NCBI GenBank assembly: GCA_016790385.1
Contig: JAEUNV010000105.1
Span: 1 to 31,997 of the forward strand
Direction of reading: 5' to 3'
Source: Zoogloea sp.
GTDB taxonomy: Bacteria > Pseudomonadota > Gammaproteobacteria > Burkholderiales > Rhodocyclaceae
DNA length: 31,997 bases
Part shown: in pieces, positions 9,336 through 18,322 of the stretch
Numbering within the stretch: position 1 is the first letter of the stretch
Layout: each line of letters opens with the position of its first letter
Made by a program: the position numbers and the translations under genes
The notes under the pieces: model-generated
Databases searched by the model: none
Seen by the model: only the letters and a program-made list of their open reading frames with translations
What the model was told of the DNA's origin: nothing

Positions 9336-10199
9336 ATGCATCCCATCGCCTTCGATCCGTCCGCCGCGGAGGTGCGTCTTCCCGCGCCGGCCAAGATCAA
9401 TCTTTTCCTGCATATCGTCGGCCGCCGCCCGGATGGCTACCACCTGCTCCAGACGGCCTTCCGCCTGCTCGACTGGGGCGATGAAATCCATCTCCGACCC
9501 CGATCCGACGGGCGCATCCTGCGGACTACGGATGTTCCCGGCGTCGCCGCCGAGGCTGATCTCGTGGTGCGCGCGGCCCGCACTCTGCAACAGGCCACGG
9601 GCACCAGGATGGGGGCGGAGATTGGTGTGCGCAAGCGGATTCCCATGGGTGGCGGGCTTGGCGGCGGGAGTTCCGATGCGGCCACCGTATTGATCGCATT
9701 GAACCGGATGTGGGCTTGCGAGCTTCCCGGAAGACGTCTTCAGGAGATCGGATTGGCGCTGGGCGCTGACGTGCCTTTTTTCATTTTTGGCGAGACCGCT
9801 TTTGCCGAAGGTGTTGGAGAGGCGCTCCAGCCCTTGAGTGTGCCCCCGGCCTGGTACGTGATGGTGGCGCCCGATGTTGCAGTGCCCACCGCGGAAATTT
9901 TTTCGGCCGAAGAGTTGACGCGGGACACTGAACCCATAATAATGCGCGCCTTCGCAACACATGCAACGCGAAACGACATGCAGGCGACAGTCTGCAAACG
10001 GTTTCCCGAAGTAGCTGAAGCGCTGGTCTGGTTGTCGCAGCACGGGGCAGCAAGAATGAGTGGTTCAGGAGCCTGCATCTTTGCCCCCTTCGATTCGAAG
10101 GAGGAAGCAGATCAGGTTGCAACGGCAGCCCCGCAAGGCTGGAAGGTCTGGGTAGCCGCAGGGCTGGACAGGCATCCGCTCAAGGGGTGGCTTGTGTAG
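9336..10199 (+). CDS. ispE: 4-diphosphocytidyl-2-C-methyl-D-erythritol kinase
   Basis: A 287-residue GHMP kinase. The N-terminal PAPAKINLFLHIVGRRPDGYH and the ATP-binding PMGGGLGGGSSDAATVL are both hallmarks of IspE, and a C-terminal GSGACIFAPF loop is present. It phosphorylates CDP-methylerythritol in the MEP isoprenoid pathway. It starts 1 bp after the lolB stop and ends 16 bp before tRNA-Gln. The stretch at about 9890-10010 is richer in A/T and uses rarer codons than the rest of the gene; this corresponds to the variable C-terminal domain. Confidence 0.96.
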   Translation: MHPIAFDPSAAEVRLPAPAKINLFLHIVGRRPDGYHLLQTAFRLLDWGDEIHLRPRSDGRILRTTDVPGVAAEADLVVRAARTLQQATGTRMGAEIGVRKRIPMGGGLGGGSSDAATVLIALNRMWACELPGRRLQEIGLALGADVPFFIFGETAFAEGVGEALQPLSVPPAWYVMVAPDVAVPTAEIFSAEELTRDTEPIIMRAFATHATRNDMQATVCKRFPEVAEALVWLSQHGAARMSGSGACIFAPFDSKEEADQVATAAPQGWKVWVAAGLDRHPLKGWLV

Positions 10200-10215
10200 G
10201 TGGCGATAACGATTT

Positions 10216-10292
10216 TGGGGAGTCGCCAAGTTGGTCAAGGCACCGGATTTTGATTCCGGCATTCGAAGGTTCGAATCCTTCTTCCCCAGCCA
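10216..10292 (+). tRNA. tRNA-Gln (anticodon TTG)
   Basis: A 77-nt cloverleaf. The acceptor TGGGGAG pairs with TTCCCCA (last pair G-T). The anticodon stem CCGGA/TCCGG encloses loop TTTTGAT with anticodon TTG. The T arm is GAAGG-TTCGAAT-CCTTC, and CCA is encoded at the end. It lies between ispE and prs as in many proteobacteria and is closed by its own terminator. Confidence 0.97.
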
Positions 10293-10299
10293 AATTCAG

Positions 10300-10330
10300 C
10301 GGGCAGGCCAAAAACCTGCCCGTTTTGTTT
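10300..10330 (+). terminator. Intrinsic terminator after tRNA-Gln
   Basis: An 8-bp perfect stem CGGGCAGG (10300-10307) / CCTGCCCG (10315-10322) with loop CCAAAAA, followed by TTTTGTTT. It is a classic rho-independent terminator 7 nt after the tRNA CCA end. It separates the lolB-ispE-tRNA unit from prs. Confidence 0.9.
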
Positions 10331-10365
10331 CAAGCTGTTCTACTTCGCAGTAACGAGAGGTGATC

Positions 10366-11316
10366 ATGGCTTCGGGCAGCCTGATGGTTTTCACCGGCAA
10401 CGCCAACCCCAAACTGGCAGCAGACGTTGTGCGCCGCCTTGGGAAGTCTTTGGGTTCGGCCACGGTTGGCCGCTTCTCGGACGGCGAGGTCAATGTCGAA
10501 CTTCTCGAGAACGTGCGCGGCAAGGACGTCTTCGTCCTGCAGCCGACCTGCGTTCCCACCAACGATAACATCATGGAGTTGCTGATCATGGTGGATGCGC
10601 TGAAGCGGGCTTCCGCCGGTCGCATCACCGCAGCGATTCCGTATTTCGGCTATGCCCGCCAGGATCGGCGCCCCCGTTCGGCCCGTGTGCCCATCACCGC
10701 CAAGGTCGTGGCCAACATGCTCCAGGCCGCTGGCGTGCAGCGCGTTCTCACGGTGGATCTCCACGCCGACCAAATCCAGGGCTTCTTCGATATTCCGGTG
10801 GACAACATCTATGCGGCGCCCGTGCTGCTCGATGACCTGGAGAAGCAAAAGTATGAAGACCTGATGGTGGTCTCGCCCGACGTCGGCGGTGTGGTGCGGG
10901 CTCGCGCCTTTGCCAAGCGCCTTGAGTGCGATCTGGCCATCATCGACAAGCGTCGCCCCAAGGCCAATGTGTCCGAGGTGATGAACATCATCGGTGAAGT
11001 CGAAGGCCGCACCTGCGTGATCATGGACGATATCGTCGATACCGCCGGCACCCTGTGCAAGGCCGCCCAGGCCCTCAAGGAAAACGGCGCCAAGCGTGTC
11101 ATGGCCTACTGCACCCATGCCGTGCTGTCCGGACCCGCCATCAGTCGCATCAATGAATCCGATCTGGACGAGCTGGTGGTGACCGATACCATTCCGCTGT
11201 CCGACGAAGCCCGGGCCTGCAAGCGGATCCGTTTCGTGTCCATTGCCGAACTCCTCGCCGACACCATTCTGCGGATCAGCAACGAAGAGTCCGTCAGCTC
11301 GCTGTTCAACGAGTAA
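10366..11316 (+). CDS. prs: Ribose-phosphate pyrophosphokinase
   Basis: 316 residues from ATG 10366, supported by GAGAGG at 10355-10360; a GTG two codons upstream is less likely. The N-terminal [17 protein letters not shown] is typical of betaproteobacterial PRPP synthetase. Catalytic and ATP-binding regions include [21 protein letters not shown]. The PRPP-binding loop is [17 protein letters not shown]. It makes PRPP from ribose 5-phosphate and ATP for nucleotide, His and Trp synthesis. It is preceded and followed by intrinsic terminators, so it is probably its own transcript. Confidence 0.97.
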   Translation: MASGSLMVFTGNANPKLAADVVRRLGKSLGSATVGRFSDGEVNVELLENVRGKDVFVLQPTCVPTNDNIMELLIMVDALKRASAGRITAAIPYFGYARQDRRPRSARVPITAKVVANMLQAAGVQRVLTVDLHADQIQGFFDIPVDNIYAAPVLLDDLEKQKYEDLMVVSPDVGGVVRARAFAKRLECDLAIIDKRRPKANVSEVMNIIGEVEGRTCVIMDDIVDTAGTLCKAAQALKENGAKRVMAYCTHAVLSGPAISRINESDLDELVVTDTIPLSDEARACKRIRFVSIAELLADTILRISNEESVSSLFNE

Positions 11317-11332
11317 GACATCTGTTTTCAAG

Positions 11333-11360
11333 CCGGTGGGTGCGAGCCCGCCGGTTTTTT
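11333..11360 (+). terminator. Intrinsic terminator after prs
   Basis: Stem CCGGTGGG (11333-11340) / CCCGCCGG (11347-11354), 8 bp with one T-G wobble and loop TGCGAG, followed by six T (11355-11360). It lies 16 bp past the prs stop. Confidence 0.88.
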
Positions 11361-11362
11361 CA

Positions 11363-11384
11363 GCCCGTCTGGTCGCGGACGGGC
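11363..11384 (+). promoter_or_regulatory. Hairpin in the rplY leader
   Basis: GCCCGTC (11363-11369) pairs perfectly with GACGGGC (11378-11384) around an 8-nt loop. It starts 2 nt after the T run of the prs terminator and ends 20 nt before the rplY start. It could be a backup terminator stem without a T run, or a leader structure. Its function is inferred. Confidence 0.4.
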
Positions 11385-11404
11385 CCATCAACTGGAGTAG
11401 TGAT

Positions 11405-12001
11405 ATGACCATTCAATTCAACGCCAAGACGCGCGTTCTGCAGGGCACGAGTGCGAGCCGCCGCCTGCGTCGCGCCGGCAATGTGCCCGGCATCGTCTAC
11501 GGTTCCGGCGCCCCCGCCCAGATCGAAGTGGATCACAACGAGATCTTCCACGCTCTGCGCAACGAGGCCTTCCACGCATCCGTGCTGACCATGGTTCTGG
11601 ATGGCACCAACCAGTCCGTGATCCTCAAGGACACCCAGTGGCACCCGTACAAGCAGCAGGTTCTGCACCTGGATTTCCAGCGCGTTGATGCCACCCACAA
11701 GATCCACGTGAAGGTGCCCCTGCACTTCATCAATGCCGACGTTGCCCCGGGTGTCAAGCTGGAAGGCGGCATGGTGTCCCATCCGATGACCGAACTCGAC
11801 CTCGAGTGCCTGCCGGGCGATCTGCCCGAGTTCATCGAAGTGGACCTTAAGGATCTCAAGAGCGGCGCTTCCATTCACGTTTCCGCCCTGAACCTGCCCA
11901 AGGGCGTGAAGGCTCTGACCCACGGTGAAGACCCGGTCGTGGCTACCATCCTGGCCGTTCGCGGTGGTGACGATGCCGCCGAGGAAACCCCGGCTGCCTG
12001 A
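11405..12001 (+). CDS. rplY: 50S ribosomal protein L25/general stress protein Ctc
   Basis: 198 residues from ATG 11405 with GGAG at 11394-11397. The N-terminal L25 domain ([29 protein letters not shown]) binds 5S rRNA. It is followed by the C-terminal TL5/Ctc beta domain (about residues 100-185). The length marks the long Ctc-type form rather than the roughly 94-residue E. coli L25. The acidic end [10 protein letters not shown] is usual. It lies 30 bp before pth; rplY-pth coupling is conserved in many bacteria. Confidence 0.96.
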   Translation: MTIQFNAKTRVLQGTSASRRLRRAGNVPGIVYGSGAPAQIEVDHNEIFHALRNEAFHASVLTMVLDGTNQSVILKDTQWHPYKQQVLHLDFQRVDATHKIHVKVPLHFINADVAPGVKLEGGMVSHPMTELDLECLPGDLPEFIEVDLKDLKSGASIHVSALNLPKGVKALTHGEDPVVATILAVRGGDDAAEETPAA

Positions 12002-12031
12002 TTGCCCGAGGATTGCGGGGCCACTTGAACG

Positions 12032-12622
12032 ATGAGCCAGCAGCCTGCACCGAAGCTCATCGTTGGCCTTGGCAATCCGGGTAGTGAATACGCTGAAACC
12101 CGGCATAACGCCGGGTTTTGGTTTTGTGAGCGCCTTGCCCGCGAACTGGGTGCTTCTTTCAGCAAGGAAGCCCGTTTCCATGGCTTGGCCGCCAATGCCC
12201 GCGCCGACGGGGTTTGGCTGCTGATGCCCCAGACCTTCATGAATCGCTCCGGTCAGTCGGTGGCCGCGCTGGCGCGTTTCTACCGCATTGCCCCGGCGGA
12301 GATTCTGGTTGTTCATGACGAACTCGACATTCCCCCAGGGCAGTTGCGGCTCAAGTTCGGGGGTGGTCTGGGTGGCCATAACGGCCTCAAGGACATCACC
12401 GCCCATCTGGGCACACAGGATTTCTGGCGCCTGCGGGTGGGCATCGGGCACCCCGGTGACCGCAACGAAGTGGTTAACTTCGTCCTCAAACCGCCGCGGC
12501 GGGAAGAATCCGAACTGATCGACGCATCCATTGATCGTGCCCTTATGGCTTGGCCGCTGCTGGCCCGAGCCGATTGGAATGCCGCGACCCAGCGCCTCAA
12601 CGCCCGCCCGGCTTCTAACTGA
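12032..12622 (+). CDS. pth: Peptidyl-tRNA hydrolase
   Basis: A 196-residue enzyme of usual size. The N-terminal [23 protein letters not shown] contains the conserved Asn and catalytic His. [14 protein letters not shown] and the loop [18 protein letters not shown] with the conserved GGHNGL Asn are also present. It releases peptides from peptidyl-tRNA that dropped off ribosomes. It probably shares a transcript with rplY. No obvious Shine-Dalgarno precedes ATG 12032. Confidence 0.97.
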   Translation: MSQQPAPKLIVGLGNPGSEYAETRHNAGFWFCERLARELGASFSKEARFHGLAANARADGVWLLMPQTFMNRSGQSVAALARFYRIAPAEILVVHDELDIPPGQLRLKFGGGLGGHNGLKDITAHLGTQDFWRLRVGIGHPGDRNEVVNFVLKPPRREESELIDASIDRALMAWPLLARADWNAATQRLNARPASN

Positions 12623-12731
12623 TAATTTTCCCACTGCCGCCTTAAGGCGCACAATGTCCCTGCCGTAGACCCGCGCACTGGTTACACGCAGACCATGACG
12701 CAATGATCGTGGCTGTCTGGAGGGACACAAC

Positions 12732-14354
12732 ATGTACAAGCTGGCTGACACGCCCATCTGGTTGCGTCTGACTGGGGCTATCTGGTTGATGCTGCTCATT
12801 GCCTGGGGCGGCATGATCGCTTGGGAAACCCGGGTCAATCGGGATATGGCGATTGCCCAGGCAGAGGATTTTGCCCATTCGATCAACGAGATGACGATGG
12901 CAGGCCTGACCGGGATGATGATCACGGGAACGGTCGGGCAACGCGAAGTGTTTCTCGACCAGATCAAGCAGTTGTCAATCATCAAGGATCTCGTGGTGAT
13001 CCGTGGGGATGCGGTCTCGAAGCAGTTTGGCTCCGGAAATCGACCCTCCCAGCCGCTTGATGCGGATGAGAAGATCGCATTGGATAGCGGCAAGGAGGTG
13101 GTCCGGTTGGAGCGGGACCCCCAGCTCGGGGAGTACCTGAGGGTGGTCAAGCCCGCCCTCGCATCCGAAAACTATCTGGGCAAGAATTGCGTTGGCTGCC
13201 ACCAGGTTCCCGTGGGCAGCGCGCTCGGGCTGGTGAGCATGAAGGTATCCCTCGACAAGGTAGATGCCGCCGTTGATTCGTTCATGTGGAAGAGCATTTT
13301 CAGCGCCTTGGTACTGTCGCTGCCATTGATCATTTTTGTAGTGTTTTTCATACGCAGATTCGTGGTCAGACCCCTGGCGGAGATGAACCTGAGCCTTGCG
13401 GAGATTGCCAAGGGAGAGGGGGATCTGACCCGTCGTCTCAATGTGTCTGGTAAGGACGAGATCGGCCAGACCGCCGCCACGTTCAACGAGATGCTCGGCA
13501 CCATTGCCCAACTGGTTCGACATGTGTCGGAATCCGCCTCCCGGGTGACCGGGTCGGCCCATCAACTGGCGGCGAGCGCGGGACGCGTCGCCGAGGGGTC
13601 GCGCCAGCAGAACATGCAGTCTGTAAGTGCCGCTTCAGCCGTTGAACGGATGGTGGCCAATATCGCCGACGTGGCGGGCAGTGCCGAACGGGTGCATCAA
13701 CGCTCGCAGGAAAGCTTGCGGCGGGCCGAAGAGGGTGGTCGCACGCTCGAATCACTGGTGGCCGAGGTCGGACTTGCTGAGGATGCCGTGCGCCAGATGG
13801 CGACTTCCGTCGAGGAGTTCGTGCAGTCCACTTCGTCCATCACCCTGATGACCCAGGAGGTCAGGGAGATTGCCGAGCAGACCAATCTGCTCGCGCTCAA
13901 CGCAGCGATTGAAGCCGCCCGGGCGGGTGAGCAAGGGCGCGGATTCGCGGTGGTGGCTGACGAGGTGCGCAAGTTGGCGGAAAAGTCCGCACGCTCGGCA
14001 GGAGAGATCGATGCGGTGACGTCGCGGCTTTCAAAGCAGTCTGTGGCGGTACGGCAGGCGATCAATCAGGGGCTGGAACATCTCGGCTCAAGCCGCACGG
14101 CAGTGGTTTCCGTCTCGAGTGCGATTGAGGCGGCCAACGCATCGGTGGTGGACGTGGGGCATGGTTTGGATGAAATTGCCGAAGCCACCGAGCGGCAGCG
14201 CACAGCGAGTGCGGCAGTGGCTGAAAGCATCGAAACGATTGCGGTGATGGCCCGGGAAAATTCCGAGGCGGTCGAGTCCACCGCCCGCGCGGCCCACGAT
14301 ATGGAAGACCTGGCGACCCAGCTCCATCAGACGGTCTCGCGCTTCCGGGTCTGA
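12732..14354 (+). CDS. Methyl-accepting chemotaxis protein with CxxCH haem motif in the periplasmic domain
   Basis: A 540-residue transmembrane chemoreceptor starting at ATG 12732 behind GGAGGGAC. TM1 is about residues 12-31 and TM2 about 188-208. The periplasmic sensor between them carries one c-type haem attachment motif, C153-V-G-C156-H157. A HAMP domain (about 209-262) follows, then the signalling hairpin. Its conserved tip is [41 protein letters not shown]. No C-terminal CheB/CheR-docking pentapeptide is present. Family precedent: DcrA of Desulfovibrio and Geobacter receptors with periplasmic c-haem sense redox state, oxygen or related ligands. The ligand here is unknown. It is a single transcription unit between pth and a strong terminator. 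Confidence 0.93.
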   Translation: MYKLADTPIWLRLTGAIWLMLLIAWGGMIAWETRVNRDMAIAQAEDFAHSINEMTMAGLTGMMITGTVGQREVFLDQIKQLSIIKDLVVIRGDAVSKQFGSGNRPSQPLDADEKIALDSGKEVVRLERDPQLGEYLRVVKPALASENYLGKNCVGCHQVPVGSALGLVSMKVSLDKVDAAVDSFMWKSIFSALVLSLPLIIFVVFFIRRFVVRPLAEMNLSLAEIAKGEGDLTRRLNVSGKDEIGQTAATFNEMLGTIAQLVRHVSESASRVTGSAHQLAASAGRVAEGSRQQNMQSVSAASAVERMVANIADVAGSAERVHQRSQESLRRAEEGGRTLESLVAEVGLAEDAVRQMATSVEEFVQSTSSITLMTQEVREIAEQTNLLALNAAIEAARAGEQGRGFAVVADEVRKLAEKSARSAGEIDAVTSRLSKQSVAVRQAINQGLEHLGSSRTAVVSVSSAIEAANASVVDVGHGLDEIAEATERQRTASAAVAESIETIAVMARENSEAVESTARAAHDMEDLATQLHQTVSRFRV

Positions 14355-14365
14355 GGTACTTCAAA

Positions 14366-14397
14366 GGGAAACGGACGGTTCAGGCCGTCCGTTTCCC
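14366..14397. terminator. Bidirectional terminator, chemoreceptor / livM
   Basis: A 13-bp perfect stem GGGAAACGGACGG (14366-14378) / CCGTCCGTTTCCC (14385-14397) with loop TTCAGG. It lies 11 bp past the chemoreceptor stop and 34 bp from the convergent livM stop, so it can serve both genes. Confidence 0.82.
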
Positions 14398-14431
14398 TGT
14401 TGTGGGGCCAAGCGCCCCCGTGGCGTGCCCC

Positions 14432-15388
14432 TCAGCGGATGCCCGCGCGCTGGATCAAGGCTTGGATTTCGCCAACAATGCCGCGCCGGAAGGCGAGCAC
14501 GCAGACCACGAAAATCAGGCCCATGATCACCGTCACCCACGAACCGACCTTGTCCGCCAGTTCGTTTTGCAGCGTCACGATGGTGGCCGATCCGACCGCC
14601 GGGCCGAGAATGGTGCCCAGCCCACCCAGCAGCGTCATCAGCACCACTTCTCCCGACATGTGCCAGTGAACGTCCGAGAGGGAGGCGAGCTGGAACACGA
14701 GGGTCTTGGTGGCGCCGGCCAGACCGGCCAGTGACGCGGAGATCACGAAGGCCATCAGCTTGAACTTATTCACGTCATAACCCAGGGAGATCGCCCGCGG
14801 TTCGTTTTCGCGTATTGCCTTGAGGATCTGACCAAAGGGTGAATGGATGGTCCGGTAGATGATGAAGAAGCCTATGCTGAACACGGCATAGACCAAGTAG
14901 TACATGGCAACGTTGTCGGACATGTCGATCAGGCCGAAGAGGTGACCCCGGGGCACGCCTTGCAGACCGTCTTCGCCGCCGGTGGCTTTCACCTGGAGCA
15001 CGATGAAATAGACCATCTGGGCCAGGGCGAGCGTGATCATCGCGAAGTAAATGCCGGTACGCCGGATGGCGAGCACCCCAAACAGCCAGCCAAGCAGGCC
15101 GGCCGCCGCGGTTCCCGCGATGATGCCGACCTCGGGCGTGACGCCCATGTCGCGCACCATCAGCCCGCAGATGTAGCCGGCTGTACCGAGGAAAGCCGCA
15201 TGGCCGAAGGACAGGAGGCCGGCAAAGCCGAGAAGCAGGTTGAAGGCGCTGGCAAAAAGGGCGAAGCAGAACAGCTTCATCAGAAAGGTTGGATAGACCG
15301 CGAAGGGCGCGATGAGCCCGACGATGAACAGGCCGGTGTACAAGACCTCGGTCTTGATCAGGGCAGAGGGCTGCTTTGTTGTGCTCAC
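14432..15388 (-). CDS. livM: Branched-chain amino-acid-type ABC transporter permease LivM
   Basis: 318 residues from GTG 15388, which has AAAGGA 6 bp upstream. It is a hydrophobic protein with roughly eight to ten membrane spans. It contains the LivM hallmark LLLGFAGLLSFGHAAFLGTAGY, and the cytoplasmic coupling loop with SPFGQILKAIRENEPRAISLGYD contacts the ATPases. It forms the inner-membrane channel with LivH. It is the last gene of the operon, 11 bp after the livH stop. The substrate may be branched-chain amino acids or a related amide or carboxylate, since substrate is set by the binding protein. Confidence 0.93.
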   Translation of the reverse strand: MSTTKQPSALIKTEVLYTGLFIVGLIAPFAVYPTFLMKLFCFALFASAFNLLLGFAGLLSFGHAAFLGTAGYICGLMVRDMGVTPEVGIIAGTAAAGLLGWLFGVLAIRRTGIYFAMITLALAQMVYFIVLQVKATGGEDGLQGVPRGHLFGLIDMSDNVAMYYLVYAVFSIGFFIIYRTIHSPFGQILKAIRENEPRAISLGYDVNKFKLMAFVISASLAGLAGATKTLVFQLASLSDVHWHMSGEVVLMTLLGGLGTILGPAVGSATIVTLQNELADKVGSWVTVIMGLIFVVCVLAFRRGIVGEIQALIQRAGIR

Positions 15389-15399
15389 GGAATGTCCTT

Positions 15400-16281
15400 T
15401 CAAGCCTTGCCGAACAGACCCGCGGGCCGAACCAGCAGGACGATGACCATGATGACGAAGACCACGACGGCGGAGGCTTCCGGGTAGAAAACCCGGGTCA
15501 GCCCCTCGATAAGACCAAGCCCAATGCCGGTGACGATGGAGCCCAGGATGGAGCCCATGCCGCCGATGACCACGACCGCGAACACCACGATGATCAGGTT
15601 GGAGCCCATCAGCGGATTGACCTGGAACACTGGCGCGGCAAGGACACCGGCAAAGGCCGCGAGGGCGACGCCGTAGCCGTAGGTGAAGGTGATCAACAGG
15701 GGGACGTTGATGCCGAGTGCCTGGACAATCTGCGAGTTTTCGGTGCCGGCACGCAGATAGGCGCCCAGGCGGGTCTTCTCGATCATGAACCAGGTGCCGA
15801 AACATACGGTGAGAGATGCGACGATGACCCAGGCGCGATAGATCGGCAGGAACATAAAGCCCAGATTGATACCCCCGGCGAGGGCATCGGGAACTTCGTA
15901 AGATTCACCCGAAATACCGAACTGATCGCGGAAGACGCCTTCAATGATCAGAGCCAGACCGAAGGTGAGAAGCAGCCCGTAAAGATGGTCGAGCTTGTAG
16001 AGTTTGCGCAGCATCGTGCGTTCGAGGATCACCCCGAACAGGCCTACCAGCAGCGGTGCGGCAATCAGCGCGACCCAGTAGTTGACGTTGAACTTGGTAA
16101 GGGCCAACCAGGCGATGAAGGCACCCATCATGTACTGGGCGCCGTGGGCGAAGTTGATGATGTTGAGCAGGCCGAAGATGATCGCCAGCCCAAGGCTGAG
16201 GATGGCGTAGAACGAGCCGTTGATCAGCCCGATCAGCAACTGGCTGCCCAGCAGGGCGGACGGGACGCCGAAAATTTCCAT
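15400..16281 (-). CDS. livH: Branched-chain amino-acid-type ABC transporter permease LivH
   Basis: A 293-residue multi-span membrane protein starting at ATG 16281 with GGAG 7 bp upstream. LivH features: LLIGLINGSFYAILSLGLAIIFGLLNIINFAHG near the N-terminus, the coupling-loop stretch KTRLGAYLRAGTENSQIVQALGIN, and GGMGSILGSIVTG near the end. It partners LivM in the inner membrane. It is separated from livK by 58 bp holding a strong hairpin, which may set its expression below that of the binding protein. Confidence 0.94.
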   Translation of the reverse strand: MEIFGVPSALLGSQLLIGLINGSFYAILSLGLAIIFGLLNIINFAHGAQYMMGAFIAWLALTKFNVNYWVALIAAPLLVGLFGVILERTMLRKLYKLDHLYGLLLTFGLALIIEGVFRDQFGISGESYEVPDALAGGINLGFMFLPIYRAWVIVASLTVCFGTWFMIEKTRLGAYLRAGTENSQIVQALGINVPLLITFTYGYGVALAAFAGVLAAPVFQVNPLMGSNLIIVVFAVVVIGGMGSILGSIVTGIGLGLIEGLTRVFYPEASAVVVFVIMVIVLLVRPAGLFGKA

Positions 16282-16295
16282 GGGTCACTCCAGGG

Positions 16296-16320
16296 CCGGA
16301 GCGGCGCAGGGCCGCTCCGG
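16296..16320 (-). promoter_or_regulatory. Intercistronic hairpin livK-livH
   Basis: A 10-bp perfect stem CCGGAGCGGC (16296-16305) / GCCGCTCCGG (16311-16320) with a 5-nt loop, between the livK stop and the livH ribosome binding site. There is no T run on the minus strand. Stem-loops at this place in transporter operons commonly protect the binding-protein mRNA or partly attenuate downstream permease expression. That role is inferred here. Confidence 0.6.
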
Positions 16321-16339
16321 GGGTCGTGGTTGCAGCGGC

Positions 16340-17554
16340 TTATTTCTTGACCAGCGGGCAGCGGGACTGGGCCAGCGGCTGGAAGGCCTCAGCCGCCGGG
16401 ATCACTTGGCGCACATTGTAGTAATCCCACGGATACTTGGACTCTGCGGGCTTCTTCACCTGCATCAGGTACATGTCGTGGACCATCCGGCCGTCATCGC
16501 GGATCTGACCATTCTTGGCAAAGAAGTCGTTGATCGGCATCTTCTTCATCTGGGCCATGACCTTCTTGGTGTCGTCCGTGCCGGCAGCCTTGACGGCCTT
16601 CAGGTAGTGATAAACCGACGAGTACTGACCGGCCTGGACCATGGTCGGCATCTTCTTCTGCACGCCGAAGAAGCGCTTGGACCAGGCGCGGGTCTCGTCA
16701 TTCAAATCCCAGTAGAAGCCTTCGGTCAGGTACATACCCTGGGTGGTCTTGAGGCCGAGGGAGTGAATGTCGGTGATGAACATCAGCAGGCCGGCCAGGG
16801 ACTGGGTCGGGGTGATGCCGAATTCGGCGGCCTGCTTGATGGCGTTGGTGGTGTCGGCGCCTGCGTTGGCGAGGCCGATCACCTGAGCGCCAGAGGACTG
16901 TGCCTTGAGCAGGAAGGAGGAGAAGTCGGAGCCGGGGAAGGGGTGACGGACCGAGCCGAGCACCTTGCCCCCATTGGCGGAGACAACCGCCGAGGCATCT
17001 TTTTCCAGGGCCTGGCCGAAGGCGTAGTCGGCGGTCAGGAAGAACCAGCTCTTGCCACCCTGCTTGGTTACGGCCTTGGCCGTGCCATTGGCCAGGGCGT
17101 AGGTGTCGTAGGTGTAATGGACAGTGACGTCGTTGCACTGCTCATTGGTGATGGGGGTGGAGGCAGGACCGCTCATGAGGGCGATGCGGTCTTTCTCCTT
17201 GGCGATCTTCATCACCGCCAGCGCTACGGAGGTGGTAACCAGTTCGGTGGCGGTGTCCACGCCCTCACGTTCGAACCACTCGCGAGCCTTGTTCGACGCG
17301 ATGTCGGCTTTGTTTTGGTGGTCGGCGCTCACCACCTCGATCTTGAAGTTGGGCTTCTCCTTGGCGATGAAATCCTCGACGGCCATCTTGGTGGCCAGCA
17401 CGGCGCCGGAGCCCGCCAGATCGGAATAGGTGCCGGACAGGTCGGTCAGCACGCCGATCTTTACCACGCCCCCGGAAACCTGCGCCTGGGCGCCCGCGGA
17501 TAGGGTGGCCAGGGCGGCGGTGCAGGCGATGGAAATCGCTTTCTTCATGGTCAT
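16340..17554 (-). CDS. livK: ABC transporter periplasmic substrate-binding protein, LivK-like
   Basis: 404 residues from ATG 17554, with AAGGAG 6 bp upstream. The signal peptide MTMKKAISIACTAALATLSAGAQAQ is followed by a type-1 periplasmic binding fold (VKIGVLTDLSGTYSDLAGSGAVLATKMAVEDF). A hinge region SWFFLTADYAFGQALEKDA and an extended C-terminal lobe are visible. It captures substrate in the periplasm and delivers it to LivHM. Sequence alone does not fix the ligand: this family includes binders of branched-chain amino acids, amides, urea and aromatic acids. It sits between the ATPase and permease genes of the same operon. Confidence 0.92.
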   Translation of the reverse strand: MTMKKAISIACTAALATLSAGAQAQVSGGVVKIGVLTDLSGTYSDLAGSGAVLATKMAVEDFIAKEKPNFKIEVVSADHQNKADIASNKAREWFEREGVDTATELVTTSVALAVMKIAKEKDRIALMSGPASTPITNEQCNDVTVHYTYDTYALANGTAKAVTKQGGKSWFFLTADYAFGQALEKDASAVVSANGGKVLGSVRHPFPGSDFSSFLLKAQSSGAQVIGLANAGADTTNAIKQAAEFGITPTQSLAGLLMFITDIHSLGLKTTQGMYLTEGFYWDLNDETRAWSKRFFGVQKKMPTMVQAGQYSSVYHYLKAVKAAGTDDTKKVMAQMKKMPINDFFAKNGQIRDDGRMVHDMYLMQVKKPAESKYPWDYYNVRQVIPAAEAFQPLAQSRCPLVKK

Positions 17555-17586
17555 GTCTCTCTCCTTCTTTGTTGTGTCGAGCCGGC

Positions 17587-18309
17587 TCAGACGCCGAGGG
17601 TTTGGTGTAGCCAGTCCATCTTTCCGGGTAGTTCTTCCTTGGTGATCGTGGCGATGATCTCGCCGTGCTCCAGTACGTAATGGCGGTCTGCCAGAGGCGC
17701 GGCGAAGCGGAAGTTCTGCTCCACCAGCACGATGGTGAAGCCGCGCTTTTTGAGTTCGACGATGACTTCCCCCAGTTTCTTGACGATGACCGGAGCGAGG
17801 CCCTCGGTGATCTCGTCGAGCAGCAGCAGCTTTGCGCCGGTGCGCAGTACCCGGGCCATGGCGAGCATCTGCTGTTCGCCGCCGGAGAGCTTGGTGCCGG
17901 GACTGGTGCGGCGTTCCAGCAGATTGGGGAACATTCCGTAGATCTCGTCCACGGTCATTCCACCACTGGCCACCTGGGGTGGCAGCATCAGGTTCTCCTC
18001 GGTGGAGAGGGAGGCGAAGATGGCGCGTTCCTCGGGGACGTAGCCGATGCCGTAGCGGGCCATGCGGTGGGTGGGTTCGGCAATCACGTCCTTGCCGTTC
18101 ACCATGATCGATCCTGTGCGCCGGCCGACCAGCCCCAGAATGGATTTCAGTGTGGTGGAGCGGCCCGAGCCATTGCGGCCGAGAAGGGTGATGCATTCAC
18201 CCCGGCCGACATGCAGATCAATGCCATGGAGAATATGGGACTCGCCGTAGAAAGCATGCAGATCGTTGATCCGCAGCATCTCGGGCTTGGGGTCGAAGGC
18301 GCTGGTCAT
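17587..18309 (-). CDS. livF: ABC transporter ATP-binding protein LivF, Walker A Lys replaced by Arg
   Basis: A 240-residue ATPase. Walker A reads GRNGSGRST (DNA CGC for Arg), where the usual catalytic Lys is expected. The signature motif LSGGEQQMLAMAR is intact. Walker B and the D-loop read LLLLDEITEGLAP, with the catalytic Glu kept and Ile in place of the usual Pro. A switch His lies at the usual place (LVEQNFRFA has Gln-Asn in the H-loop area, as in many LivF). It pairs with LivG at the inner-membrane permeases. It starts 13 bp after the livG stop and ends 32 bp before livK. I recall similar Arg-containing P-loops in related betaproteobacterial LivF proteins, so this may be a subfamily trait. 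Confidence 0.93.
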   Translation of the reverse strand: MTSAFDPKPEMLRINDLHAFYGESHILHGIDLHVGRGECITLLGRNGSGRSTTLKSILGLVGRRTGSIMVNGKDVIAEPTHRMARYGIGYVPEERAIFASLSTEENLMLPPQVASGGMTVDEIYGMFPNLLERRTSPGTKLSGGEQQMLAMARVLRTGAKLLLLDEITEGLAPVIVKKLGEVIVELKKRGFTIVLVEQNFRFAAPLADRHYVLEHGEIIATITKEELPGKMDWLHQTLGV

Positions 18310-18322
18310 GGATCGCTTCCGG

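Noticed and set aside
9915-9942. Possible promoter inside ispE (TTGACG with ATAATAAT) that could drive tRNA-Gln
   Set aside because: The -35 is good but the -10 matches poorly at spacings of 16-17 bp, and the A/T-rich patch fits the variable ispE C-terminal region.
12638-12649. 12-bp palindrome CGCCTTAAGGCG after pth as a terminator
   Set aside because: The two arms leave no loop and no T run follows, so it is a poor RNA hairpin. It might be a protein site but there is no other support.
11360-13150. A 596-codon open frame on the minus strand across rplY, pth and the start of the chemoreceptor gene
   Set aside because: It lies antisense to three firmly identified genes, has no recognisable domain or ribosome binding site, and is explained by high GC at third codon positions.
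16220-17503. A 427-codon plus-strand frame opposite livK and livH
   Set aside because: It is antisense to clear transporter genes; Gly/His/Val-rich composition comes from the reverse complement of coding sequence.
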